A stretch of 10,246 nucleotides of DNA from CAZEAC01 sp964510065. GTDB taxonomy: Bacteria; Bdellovibrionota_C; UBA2361; CAIXSY01. The stretch's first letter is position 1. Every line of letters starts with the position of its first letter. The notes under the pieces are model-generated. The model was not told where the DNA came from, did not search any database, and saw only the letters and a list, made by a program, of their open reading frames with translations. Below are positions 1 to 6,545 of the stretch, in pieces. A program made the position numbers and the translations under genes. The stretch lies in assembly GCA_964510065.1 (NCBI GenBank), contig CAZEAC010000122.1, positions 1-10,246 of the forward strand. Reading direction: 5' to 3'.

Positions 1-1
1 G

Positions 2-229
2 TTACTCCGTGTCATATCGAGAGCCTTTGGCTTCCAGATAAGCCATTTGCCACAAACCCCTTGCGCTTGCAGCGACCCATAATCGCTGCTCCTCGGAAGA
101 TCGAATAGTTTCAGGATCTATTTTTGAGGTTCTACTCCTTTTTAGGTGATTTTCAGGGCGAGTAGGGCGGCACCAAAGTCCAGGCCAAAGTCCAGAACCA
201 AAGTCCAGAAGTCCAGCAGCAAGACTGCT
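2..229 (-). other. Orphan open frame without a normal start codon, possibly a gene remnant or small gene
   Basis: This minus-strand frame is open for about 75 codons and ends in TAA at 4-2. I do not recognise a family. Its last ~40 residues look protein-like (DPETIRSSEEQRLWVAASAR, then GLWQMAYLEAKGSRYDTE at the stop), whereas the upstream part is translated from the CCAAAGTCCAG repeats and looks artificial. There is no in-frame ATG or GTG before the plausible part; the only in-frame ATG (46-44) leaves 15 residues. An AAGGAG-like sequence (minus strand, about 141-136) sits just upstream of the protein-like part but is not followed by a start codon at normal spacing. It lies downstream of metK on the same strand. 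It could be a frameshifted or decayed gene end, a gene using a rare start, or chance. Confidence 0.22.
173..216. repeat. Short direct-repeat cluster, CCAAAGTCCAG unit
   Basis: Three copies of CCAAAGTCCAG lie at 173-183, 185-195 and 198-208, followed by a shortened copy (AAGTCCAG) at 209-216. Start-to-start spacing is 12, 13 and 11 bases, so the copies do not keep a codon phase. The cluster is in the non-coding stretch downstream of metK. It looks like a small slippage-prone tandem repeat; no function can be read from it. Confidence 0.6.
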
Positions 230-307
230 TTAGGCGCCGCTCCGAGTTGCGCTATCTTAAGCAGCAATACCCGGATTGCGAGGCGTACCAGCAGTCCTGT
301 GCGGATC

Positions 308-1477
308 CTACAATCCGACCGCGCTCTTCAATTCAGCTGCCTTATCAAGCTTCTCCCAGCTGAAATGACCTTCCGCCGTAGCTTCGCGACCGAAATGGCC
401 ATACGTTGAGGTCTTGCTGTAGATTGGCTTCAAAAGCTTCAACGACTCGATAATTCCCCGCGGCCGTAGATCAAAGACTTCCTGCACCGCAGTCGCGATC
501 TTCTCGTCGGAGGCTTTGCCAGTACCAAAGGTATCGACATACACCGCGACCGGGCGCGCCACGCCAATGGCGTACGCAATCTGAATTTCGCAGCGCGAGG
601 CAAGCCCGGCACCGACGATATTTTTCGCAATGAAGCGCGCCGCATAGGCAGCGGAGCGGTCTACCTTTGAGGGGTCCTTTCCGGAGAATGCGCCACCGCC
701 ATGGCGGCTGTAGCCGCCGTAGGTGTCGACGATTATCTTCCTTCCTGTTAAGCCGCAATCGCCGACCGGTCCGCCAACGACAAATCGTCCAGTCGGATTG
801 ATGAAGTACTTGGTCTTCGTGCTTAAGAAATTATCCGGGACTACTTTCCTGATCACTTTCTCAACAACGTAGGTTTCGAGATCCTTCAGGGATATCTCAT
901 CGGTGTGCTGCGTCGAGAGCACCACGGTATCGACCCCGACTGGCTTACCATTTTTATAGATTACCGAAACCTGACTTTTTGCATCGGGTTTCAGGAATTT
1001 GACTCCACCGCGACGCTGCGTGGAAAGTTCACGAAGAATTTTATGCGAAAGTGCAATTGGCAGAGGCATCAGTTCCGGTGTCTCATCGCACGCGAAACCG
1101 AACATAAGACCTTGATCCCCGGCACCCTGTTCCTTATTCGAACCTTCGTCAACGCCCATGCTAATATCGCCGGACTGCTGGCTTACGAAAGTCAAAATGC
1201 TGCATCCCTGCGCGTCAAATCCGATCTCAGGATCATCGTAGCCTATCTCGCTTACAATCTTGCGGATCAAAGGATCGTACTTTACCTGCCCGTTTGAAGT
1301 AATTTCACCGGCAATGATCACGGTATTGTTTTTGACCAGCGTCTCACATGCGACACGGCTTCGAGGATCGAGCGCCAAATGCGCATCGAGTACTCCGTCA
1401 CTAATCTGATCTGCAACCTTATCGGGATGACCTTCTGAAACCGACTCGGAGGTGAATATAAAGCTTCCTGAGTTCAT
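308..1477 (-). CDS. metK: S-adenosylmethionine synthetase (methionine adenosyltransferase)
   Basis: This cytoplasmic enzyme makes S-adenosylmethionine from methionine and ATP, releasing phosphate and diphosphate; the product is the methyl donor for methyltransferases such as the one at 5552-6376. The 389-residue product is close to the usual length of about 384-400. Visible signatures are TSESVSEGHPDK near the N-terminus (residues 9-20, with the catalytic-loop His17), the methionine/ATP-binding GAGDQGLMFGFA (118-129), and the phosphate-binding GGGAFSGKDPSKVDRS (260-275). The frame also allows a GTG start at 1483, but I chose ATG at 1477: a GGAG Shine-Dalgarno (minus strand 1486-1483) sits five bases before it and overlaps that GTG. 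It is the last gene of the minus-strand block, 85 bp after rapZ, and may have its own promoter in that gap. Identification is essentially certain. Confidence 0.97.
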   Translation of the reverse strand: MNSGSFIFTSESVSEGHPDKVADQISDGVLDAHLALDPRSRVACETLVKNNTVIIAGEITSNGQVKYDPLIRKIVSEIGYDDPEIGFDAQGCSILTFVSQQSGDISMGVDEGSNKEQGAGDQGLMFGFACDETPELMPLPIALSHKILRELSTQRRGGVKFLKPDAKSQVSVIYKNGKPVGVDTVVLSTQHTDEISLKDLETYVVEKVIRKVVPDNFLSTKTKYFINPTGRFVVGGPVGDCGLTGRKIIVDTYGGYSRHGGGAFSGKDPSKVDRSAAYAARFIAKNIVGAGLASRCEIQIAYAIGVARPVAVYVDTFGTGKASDEKIATAVQEVFDLRPRGIIESLKLLKPIYSKTSTYGHFGREATAEGHFSWEKLDKAAELKSAVGL

Positions 1478-1504
1478 GTGCACTCCAATGATAAATTTGG
1501 CGAA

Positions 1505-1532
1505 GTCTTACGCAGTTAGAGCCCCCGGTCAA
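1505..1532 (-). promoter_or_regulatory. Possible sigma-70-type promoter for metK
   Basis: In the 85-bp gap between rapZ and metK the minus strand reads TTGACC (1532-1527), a 16-bp spacer, then TAAGAC (1510-1505). The -35 is good (5/6 to TTGACA) and the -10 is poor. The start point would leave a leader of about 20 bases, too short for a SAM riboswitch. metK could equally be read through from rapZ. Confidence 0.25.
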
Positions 1533-1562
1533 GGGCACGGAGATCTGCGGGTGAGGGGAGCT

Positions 1563-2489
1563 CTACTGCTCGATGTCGCGATGCCGGACGCTCAGTAAGT
1601 AACCACTTGATTTTAATGCTTTATATAACTCGTGCGCGATTACCACTGAACGGTGTTTCCCGCCTGTGCAACCTATCCCGACATTAAGGTACGATTTTCC
1701 CTCAAAAACGTACTGTGGCAGAAGGAATTTGAGAAGGTCAGTGTAGCGCCGAATAAATAGGTGCGTCGCCTGGCGAGCGAGCACGTAATCGCGCACTTTT
1801 TTATCCATGCCGGTCTTTTCCCGAAGACCAGGAACAAAATGTGGATTGGGAAGGAAGCGCACATCGGCAACCAGGTCGCAGTCGGGCGGGATTCCGTACT
1901 TAAATCCAAATGATACAAAATTTATGCGAATTGGTTTCTTATCGTCGACACGTAGCGTCGACACATACAGCTTCACTTCTCGTTTAAGGTCGTGCACGGT
2001 AAGCCCGGTTGTGTCGATGACCACCTGAGCTGCTTCTTTCAACGGAAAGAGCCGTTCTTTCTCACGGAGGATCGTGTCTTGAATTGTACTATCGAGTTCC
2101 GGATCGAAACGCGGATGTGGCCGCCGTGTCTCGCTGTAGCGCCGGATGATGACCTCGGTCTGGCTGTCTAGAAACACTACTTCGACGTGTCTCTCCCTTT
2201 CCAGTGCTTTCATCAGCCCGAACGTGCGTTCAATATCGCGTGAAGTTTCTATATTGAGCAGTATCGCGACATTCTTGTATTTTCGCGGAAACTGTTTTGA
2301 AAACTCGACGAACTGTTCAACGAGTGACACCGGAAGGTTATCAATACTGAAAAATCCTGCGTCTTCAAGCGCGTCGAGTGTGATAGATTTGCCCGCGCCC
2401 GAGATTCCCACCACGAACAGCAAAAGTCCGCGGCCGGATCGCGCCGAACGTTTCTTCTTCTGTACTTTTTTCTTAGGGGCCTTTCGCAC
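1563..2489 (-). CDS. rapZ: RapZ-family RNase adapter / P-loop nucleotide-binding protein
   Basis: RapZ (formerly YvcJ/YhbJ) is a cytoplasmic nucleotide-binding protein. In E. coli it delivers the small RNA GlmZ to RNase E and so controls glucosamine-6-phosphate synthesis; whether that role applies here is unknown. The protein has a Walker A motif GISGAGKS (28-35), the family SIDNLPVSL segment (48-56), RYSETRRPHP (117-126), and the conserved C-terminal domain with KYGIPPDCDLVADVRFLPNP (197-216) and GCTGGKHRS (273-281). Length is 308 residues against about 284 in E. coli; the excess is a very basic N-terminal extension (KAPKKKVQKKKRSARSGRG, residues 3-21). The start is GTG at 2489, 12 bases after the hpf stop, with only a weak ribosome-binding site, so translation is probably coupled to hpf. 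A TTG or GTG just before the Walker A region would remove the extension, so the start is less certain than the identity. Confidence 0.93.
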   Translation of the reverse strand: MRKAPKKKVQKKKRSARSGRGLLLFVVGISGAGKSITLDALEDAGFFSIDNLPVSLVEQFVEFSKQFPRKYKNVAILLNIETSRDIERTFGLMKALERERHVEVVFLDSQTEVIIRRYSETRRPHPRFDPELDSTIQDTILREKERLFPLKEAAQVVIDTTGLTVHDLKREVKLYVSTLRVDDKKPIRINFVSFGFKYGIPPDCDLVADVRFLPNPHFVPGLREKTGMDKKVRDYVLARQATHLFIRRYTDLLKFLLPQYVFEGKSYLNVGIGCTGGKHRSVVIAHELYKALKSSGYLLSVRHRDIEQ

Positions 2490-2501
2490 CTAAAGTACTC
2501 G

Positions 2502-2816
2502 TTAGTGATGTTGAGTTAGCTTCTCTTTATTTTTGCGTAGCTGGCGAGTGAGGTTGTCGACCAACGCATCGATAGCCGAGTATAGATTATCGGTCTCTTC
2601 TTTTGCGTTAATCGTTGCGCCGTCAGCGTGCAGCGTCGCTTCCGCGATCTGCCTGTTTTTTTCGACGCGAAGCACAAGATGTGCTTCGGTGTCTTGATGA
2701 ATGAACTTTTGGAGGCAATGTGTAATCTTCTCGGTTGCGTAAGCACGCAGCGCATCAGTAGCCTCGGTGTTTCGGAAAGTTAAGTTAACCTGAACTAATT
2801 TTTTTGCTGTGGACAT
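2502..2816 (-). CDS. hpf: Ribosome hibernation-promoting factor, short form
   Basis: HPF/YfiA-family proteins bind the decoding region of the 30S subunit in starved or stationary cells and help store inactive ribosomes. The 104-residue product has the expected N-terminal beta strand (VQVNLTFRNTEATDALRAYA), an acidic/basic middle (HLVLRVEKNRQIAEATLHAD) and the C-terminal helix LYSAIDALVDNLTRQLRKNK. It lacks the extra C-terminal dimerisation domain of long HPF, so it should act as a short form. It lies 63 bp after rpoN and 12 bp before rapZ on the same strand, the classical position in the rpoN operon. The ATG at 2816 has no evident Shine-Dalgarno, which may mean weak translation. The family is clear; a link to sigma-54-related expression is suggested by position only. 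Confidence 0.92.
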   Translation of the reverse strand: MSTAKKLVQVNLTFRNTEATDALRAYATEKITHCLQKFIHQDTEAHLVLRVEKNRQIAEATLHADGATINAKEETDNLYSAIDALVDNLTRQLRKNKEKLTQHH

Positions 2817-2879
2817 AATTAAACAAAGGTTGACACGGTTACTATCTTATAACCTAAGTCTACCGTACCGCACAGCCTT

Positions 2880-4346
2880 TTAGAAGAGCTTTTTCCTTTT
2901 TGAGGATGATTCAATACCGAGGGCTTCTCGGTATTTGGCGACTGTTCGCCGTGCAATGTCGATATTTTCCTGTTTGAGCATTTCAACAATTTTTTGATCG
3001 CTGATCGGATCAGAGGGCGATTCTTGGCCTATGATATTTTTTATCTTCTCTTTGATGGCAGAGGACGAGACATCACCAGTCAATGTCTTAATCCCTGTGG
3101 TGAAGAAATACTTGAGCTCAAAAACACCTTGTGGGGTGTGGACGTACTTATTCGTAGTGACACGGCTCACCGTGGACTCGTGCATGCCGATATCATTGGC
3201 GACGTCTTTCAAGACAAGTGGTTTTAAATGCTCAATGCCACGGTCAAGAAAATCCTTCTGAAATTTCACGATGCTCTCAGTAACCGCAAATATTGTGTTT
3301 TGACGTTGATGAATGCTCTTAATTAACCACGAAGCGGCTTTTAAGCGCTCAGTAAGATAGCTTTTGTTAGGAACGTTTTCGGAATCTCCGCTGCGAAGCA
3401 GATCCATGTAATAGGGACTAATGCGCAGTTTGGGAAGTCCGTCTTCATTGAGGCTGATTACGTATTCCGAGCCGACTTTGTACACATAAATATCGGGAAT
3501 GATGTAGCGGATCGCTTCGTCCGAAAATGGCCGCCCCGGGCGCGGTTCGAGCGTCTGAATGACGCCTATCGCTTTGTACACCTGTTCGACTTCGATCCCC
3601 TCAGCTTTGGCGATTTGATCGTAACGGCGCTTTTCCAGCTTATCCAGATGCGAGCGCACGATCCTTGACTCAAGGCTACTTCCGAGACCCATGTTCTCAA
3701 GCTGCGTGAGTAAGCATTCTGGTAGGTCACGCGAGGCGACGCCGAGTGGATCGAGCGTCCTTATCAGGTCAACCACGCGAACAACATCGGTAACGCTTCG
3801 ATGAGTTGCTTCAGCAATTTCTTCGTAGCTCAAACAGAGGTACCCGTCTTTGTTCAAATTGCCTAGTACCTGTTCGATGATTTCACGATCATCGGAGCTA
3901 ATCTCCGAGAAGCGAAGCTGCGCGAGAAGGTGATCTTGTAGGTTCTCAGTTTTAGTTAATGTCGCCTCGGCGGATGGGCGATCTTCATAATCATAGGTGC
4001 CCTTGGGAACCGAGCTTCCGCGCCAATCGCTAAGTTGATCCAGGTAGTCAGCGAAGTCGCCGGTTGGCTCGTCGGGTTTAGGGGACTCAGTCTCGGCGCC
4101 CTGTCCAGGAGAGCTGGTTTCGGAGAGTGTTGAAGTTGGTGCGGATTCCGCCTCGACGCTCCGTGCAGGTTCATCGTCGCCGCCATCTTTAAGCTCTTCA
4201 AGAACGGGATTTTCGAGGAGCTCCTTTTCGATAGCCTCTTTGTATTCGAGCCGGCCCAACTGAAGCAGTTTAATCGCCTGCTGGAGCTGTGGGGTCATCA
4301 GCAGTGATTGGCTTAACTTTTGAAGGAGCTTAGTTTCTAGGGCCAT
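2880..4346 (-). CDS. rpoN: RNA polymerase sigma-54 factor
   Basis: Sigma-54 directs RNA polymerase to promoters of the -24/-12 type and needs an AAA+ activator to open them. The 488-residue product shows the full domain order. Region I is a glutamine/leucine-rich activator-interacting segment (KLSQSLLMTPQLQQAIKLLQ, 10-29, then LLENPVLEEL). Region II is an acidic, low-complexity linker (about 51-110). The core-binding domain is in the middle. A helix-turn-helix (VANDIGMHESTVSRVTTNKY) starts near residue 382. The diagnostic RpoN box ARRTVAKYRE (465-474), which contacts the -24 element, is intact. The ATG at 4346 gives the normal region I start. It is followed by hpf, rapZ and metK; upstream lptB is separated from it by 396 bp. 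TACAAT (minus strand 4376-4371) or TATTAT (4369-4364) could be a -10, but no convincing -35 is visible. Confidence 0.97.
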   Translation of the reverse strand: MALETKLLQKLSQSLLMTPQLQQAIKLLQLGRLEYKEAIEKELLENPVLEELKDGGDDEPARSVEAESAPTSTLSETSSPGQGAETESPKPDEPTGDFADYLDQLSDWRGSSVPKGTYDYEDRPSAEATLTKTENLQDHLLAQLRFSEISSDDREIIEQVLGNLNKDGYLCLSYEEIAEATHRSVTDVVRVVDLIRTLDPLGVASRDLPECLLTQLENMGLGSSLESRIVRSHLDKLEKRRYDQIAKAEGIEVEQVYKAIGVIQTLEPRPGRPFSDEAIRYIIPDIYVYKVGSEYVISLNEDGLPKLRISPYYMDLLRSGDSENVPNKSYLTERLKAASWLIKSIHQRQNTIFAVTESIVKFQKDFLDRGIEHLKPLVLKDVANDIGMHESTVSRVTTNKYVHTPQGVFELKYFFTTGIKTLTGDVSSSAIKEKIKNIIGQESPSDPISDQKIVEMLKQENIDIARRTVAKYREALGIESSSKRKKLF

Positions 4347-4742
4347 AGCTCTAAAACCTGGGTATAATACATTGTACGATATTTTGATGATTAAACGGGC
4401 ATGGTTAATGCAAAAAATGTGCGACGGCCTTAAATTTATTGTGGAATAGGCATTATTTGATGATTTTCTAGGGGGTTAGCAGGTGTTTTGGTAATTACTC
4501 ATTAACCCCGGGTATTCTTCTCTTAACTCTGTGCTCTCTGTGTCTTTGTGGTTTTAATACTTTATAAACCACAGAGGCTCAGAGATCGCAGAGTATGTGG
4601 AGAAAGCGACCAACATTAATGAGTAGTTACGCGTTTTAGTGGCTACGTCATTAGAATGTGGGTAATGGGTGTTTGCCGCTCACGGGTAATCCCAATTCAA
4701 TAAAATTCCAAATCTGAATGTGAGAGCGGACGGGGCCAGGCC
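4347..4742. other. Non-coding gap between lptB and rpoN
   Basis: I see no convincing gene on either strand in these 396 bases. The rpoN-proximal part (about 4347-4490) is AT-rich and could hold the rpoN promoter; the motif AATCATCAAA occurs twice on the minus strand here. The middle is the large palindromic repeat at 4491-4630. The lptB-proximal part (4631-4742) holds a weak interrupted inverted repeat (CCGCTCAC 4677-4684 against GTGAGAGCGG 4720-4729) with no T-run, so it is not a convincing terminator. Confidence 0.6.
4491..4630. repeat. Palindromic intergenic repeat, copy 1 (MITE/BIME-like)
   Basis: This is a 140-bp nested palindrome. The outer arms are GTAATTACTCATTAA (4491-4505) and TTAATGAGTAGTTAC (4616-4630), matching at 14 of 15 positions. 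The inner arms (4527-4554 and 4566-4593) match at 23 of 28 positions and carry CTCTGTG/TTTGTGGTTT and AAACCACAGAG, around an 11-base loop. Part of the sequence between the arms is also loosely complementary. The core resembles the CTCTGTGTCTCTGTGGTT type of palindrome that I recall from many environmental bacterial genomes. It codes for nothing visible and has no transposase. Transcribed, it could fold into a long hairpin between lptB and rpoN. Confidence 0.7.
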
Positions 4743-5471
4743 TTACCCCAGCGCAAAATCACTCCCCAAATAGTAGCGCCTTGCCTTCTCGCTGCCCGCG
4801 ATACTTTCCGGATCACCCTCTTCAAGAATCTTTCCGTCGACCATGATGTAAGCGCGATCGCAGATGCCGAGAGTCTCGCGAACGTTATGATCAGTAATCA
4901 AAATGCCAATACCCTTACTTCGAAGCTTGCCTATTATTCCCTGAATATCCTTAATTGCGATTGGATCGATGCCGGCGAACGGCTCATCAAGCAGCAAGAA
5001 AAAAGGCGAGCGAGCAAGCGCTCGAGTAATCTCGACCCTGCGGCGCTCACCGCCCGAAAGCGAGCTGGCGATGTTTTCGCGCAGATGCGTGAGTCCAAGT
5101 TCACCCAGCATCTCTTCAAGGCGCTGCTTGCGTGAGTTGTTGTCGGGAAACGGAATTGTTTCCAGAATTGCCATGATATTTTCGGCGACGCTTAGTTTAC
5201 GAAATACCGAGGGTTCTTGCGGAAGGTAGGCAAGTCCCAATCTGGCGCGAGAAAACATTGGCTCGCGCGTAATCGAACGCGCATCAAGCATGATCTGACC
5301 ACTATCGCTCGCCACAAGGCCCACGCACATGTAGAACGTAGTGGTTTTGCCTGCGCCGTTTGGACCGAGAAGTCCCACGACCTCTCCCGCGCGAACTTCG
5401 AGTGATACATGATCGACGACGCGCCTTCCCGCGTAGGACTTTACAAGATCATGGGCGCTTAAGCTGTGCAT
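4743..5471 (-). CDS. lptB: Lipopolysaccharide export system ATP-binding protein LptB
   Basis: LptB is the cytoplasmic ATPase of the LptB2FGC complex, which extracts lipopolysaccharide from the inner membrane and pushes it along the Lpt bridge. The 242-residue protein is the usual length and resembles E. coli LptB throughout. It has Walker A GPNGAGKTT (36-44), a Q-loop in YLPQEPSVF (82-90), signature LSGGERRRVEITRALA (138-153), Walker B LLLDE (159-163) in LLLDEPFAGIDP, and the switch His195 in ITDHNVRETL. The C-terminal RRYYLGSDFALG matches the family's YLGxxF ending. ATG at 5471 gives the normal N-terminus, although no Shine-Dalgarno is obvious. lptA and lptC, often upstream of lptB, are absent; a divergent methyltransferase gene is there instead. 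The order lptB-rpoN-hpf-rapZ is the classical cluster. It is very unlikely to be the ATPase of the zinc transporter at 8415-10161. Confidence 0.96.
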   Translation of the reverse strand: MHSLSAHDLVKSYAGRRVVDHVSLEVRAGEVVGLLGPNGAGKTTTFYMCVGLVASDSGQIMLDARSITREPMFSRARLGLAYLPQEPSVFRKLSVAENIMAILETIPFPDNNSRKQRLEEMLGELGLTHLRENIASSLSGGERRRVEITRALARSPFFLLLDEPFAGIDPIAIKDIQGIIGKLRSKGIGILITDHNVRETLGICDRAYIMVDGKILEEGDPESIAGSEKARRYYLGSDFALG

Positions 5472-5551
5472 AATTGGTTAAATATTGGCAGGATCCGCGC
5501 CTGACAGCAAGCGTTTGACGGAGGCGGAGCGCTGTGGGATGACTTAGCCTG

Positions 5552-6376
5552 ATGGACTTTCTGATCGACAGCGGAGATCTACTAAAATTAGAGCAGTTTG
5601 CCGGCTGCCGACTGGTACGCCCAAGCAAGCTCTGTCTCTGGAAGCCGCACCTAGCAAAATTAGAATGGGATCGCGCCGACGCCACGTATGAGCACAAGAA
5701 GGGTTGGAAATTTAGGGGAAAGCCTTGCGCTTCGTGGCCTCTCACTATTTCTGACTTCACTATTGAGCTTCGCTTGCAAGACAATGGGCAAATTGGTTTC
5801 TTCCCCGAGCACCTTAGCTACCTTGAAGATATCAATCACCAGCTTGGCACCGCACAGCAAGGCATGAAGATGCTCAATCTTTTTGCTTACACCGGGCTGG
5901 CCAGTGTGTTCGCAGCGAAGCGTGGCATGCAGGTGACGCATGTTGAGATTGCAAAGAAAGCCATTGAATGGGCAAAAGTAAATTTCGAACTGAATCAATT
6001 ACCGCAAGATGCCGTGCGAATAATTAGAGAGGATGCAATTGAATTTATGCGCCGCGAAGTTCGGCGCAACAATAACTATGATCTTGTGATCGCCGATCCA
6101 CCAAGCTTTAGCCGGGTTGATAGCGGAAAAGATTGGAAGCTGGAAGAGACTCTTAGTGAAATGGCTACGCTTGCCGTGAAGCTCCTTAACGAAAAGGGGA
6201 TGCTTGTTTTTACTAATCACCACTTCGAGACAGGGGGACATGTGCTCGCCAATCTACTCTATGATGCCGCGCACGGGAGTCTCGAAATTTCAACAAATGA
6301 GTTAACACTCGACGAGAAGAATAGCCCGCGAAAAATTCCGGCGGGGTTTCTGGTAATTGCAAAAAACGTAGCGTAG
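5552..6376 (+). CDS. Class I SAM-dependent methyltransferase, RlmI/RlmK-like (COG1092 type)
   Basis: This is a predicted S-adenosylmethionine-dependent methyltransferase, probably acting on 23S rRNA by family resemblance. The Rossmann-type SAM-binding motif NLFAYTG is at 109-115. An acidic residue follows strand 2 (Glu132 in THVEIAKKAIEWAK), and the catalytic DPPSF motif is at 182-186. The upstream GQIGFFPEHLSYLEDINHQL (79-98) corresponds to the family's G-x-F-x-D-x-R segment but reads FPEHL. At 274 residues it is much shorter than E. coli RlmI (about 396): it lacks the N-terminal PUA RNA-binding domain and starts near the middle domain. ATG at 5552 is used because an in-frame stop lies just upstream; a GGAGG at 5519-5523 is too far away to serve it well. 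It diverges from lptB and converges on the Fur-family gene. The target base cannot be told from sequence. Confidence 0.85.
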   Translation: MDFLIDSGDLLKLEQFAGCRLVRPSKLCLWKPHLAKLEWDRADATYEHKKGWKFRGKPCASWPLTISDFTIELRLQDNGQIGFFPEHLSYLEDINHQLGTAQQGMKMLNLFAYTGLASVFAAKRGMQVTHVEIAKKAIEWAKVNFELNQLPQDAVRIIREDAIEFMRREVRRNNNYDLVIADPPSFSRVDSGKDWKLEETLSEMATLAVKLLNEKGMLVFTNHHFETGGHVLANLLYDAAHGSLEISTNELTLDEKNSPRKIPAGFLVIAKNVA

Positions 6377-6380
6377 TGCT

Positions 6381-6520
6381 CTGTAACAAAAATGACGTAT
6401 CCTTAGTCTCGGTTCTCACGCGGTGAGCTCTGGGTCTCTGTGGTTTATTTTACGTTCAAAAAAAACACAGAGTTACGGAGAGCACAGAGATGGGAAGAGT
6501 CGGAAAAACTATTGTTACAG
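6381..6520. repeat. Palindromic intergenic repeat, copy 2
   Basis: This second nested palindrome lies between the convergent ends of the methyltransferase and the Fur-family gene. Outer arms CTGTAACAA (6381-6389) and TTGTTACAG (6512-6520) are perfect complements. The inner core has GGTCTCTGTGGTTT (ending at 6446) facing AAACACAGAG (6463-6472) and further out GAGAGCACAGAG (6479-6490). The distance from the outer GTAA to the end of GTGGTTT is exactly the same as in the copy at 4491-4630 (64 bases inclusive), which supports common origin. It may also act as a bidirectional terminator, though it lacks a classical stem plus T-run. Confidence 0.65.
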
Positions 6521-6545
6521 CGTACTGGCGTCCTTGATCTTATAA

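Noticed and set aside
173..216. CRISPR array
   Set aside because: Repeat units are 11 bases with 1-2 base gaps and no spacers, so this is a simple direct repeat.
1478..1562. SAM riboswitch upstream of metK
   Set aside because: The gap is only 85 bases and I see no paired-helix arrangement of a SAM aptamer.
1519..1563. GAGCCCC / GGGGAGCTC inverted repeat between rapZ and metK as a terminator
   Set aside because: The stem is bulged with a 29-base loop and there is no T-run on the minus strand.
2830..2854. Plus-strand TTGACA followed by TATAAC in the rpoN-hpf gap, with a GGTTA/TAACC dyad
   Set aside because: The spacer is only about 12 bases and no plus-strand gene follows; the 5-bp dyad is too short to be meaningful.
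5449..5784. Minus-strand frame overlapping the start of lptB and the methyltransferase
   Set aside because: It overlaps two well-supported genes and its product is a low-complexity Ser/Arg-rich sequence, typical of an antisense shadow.
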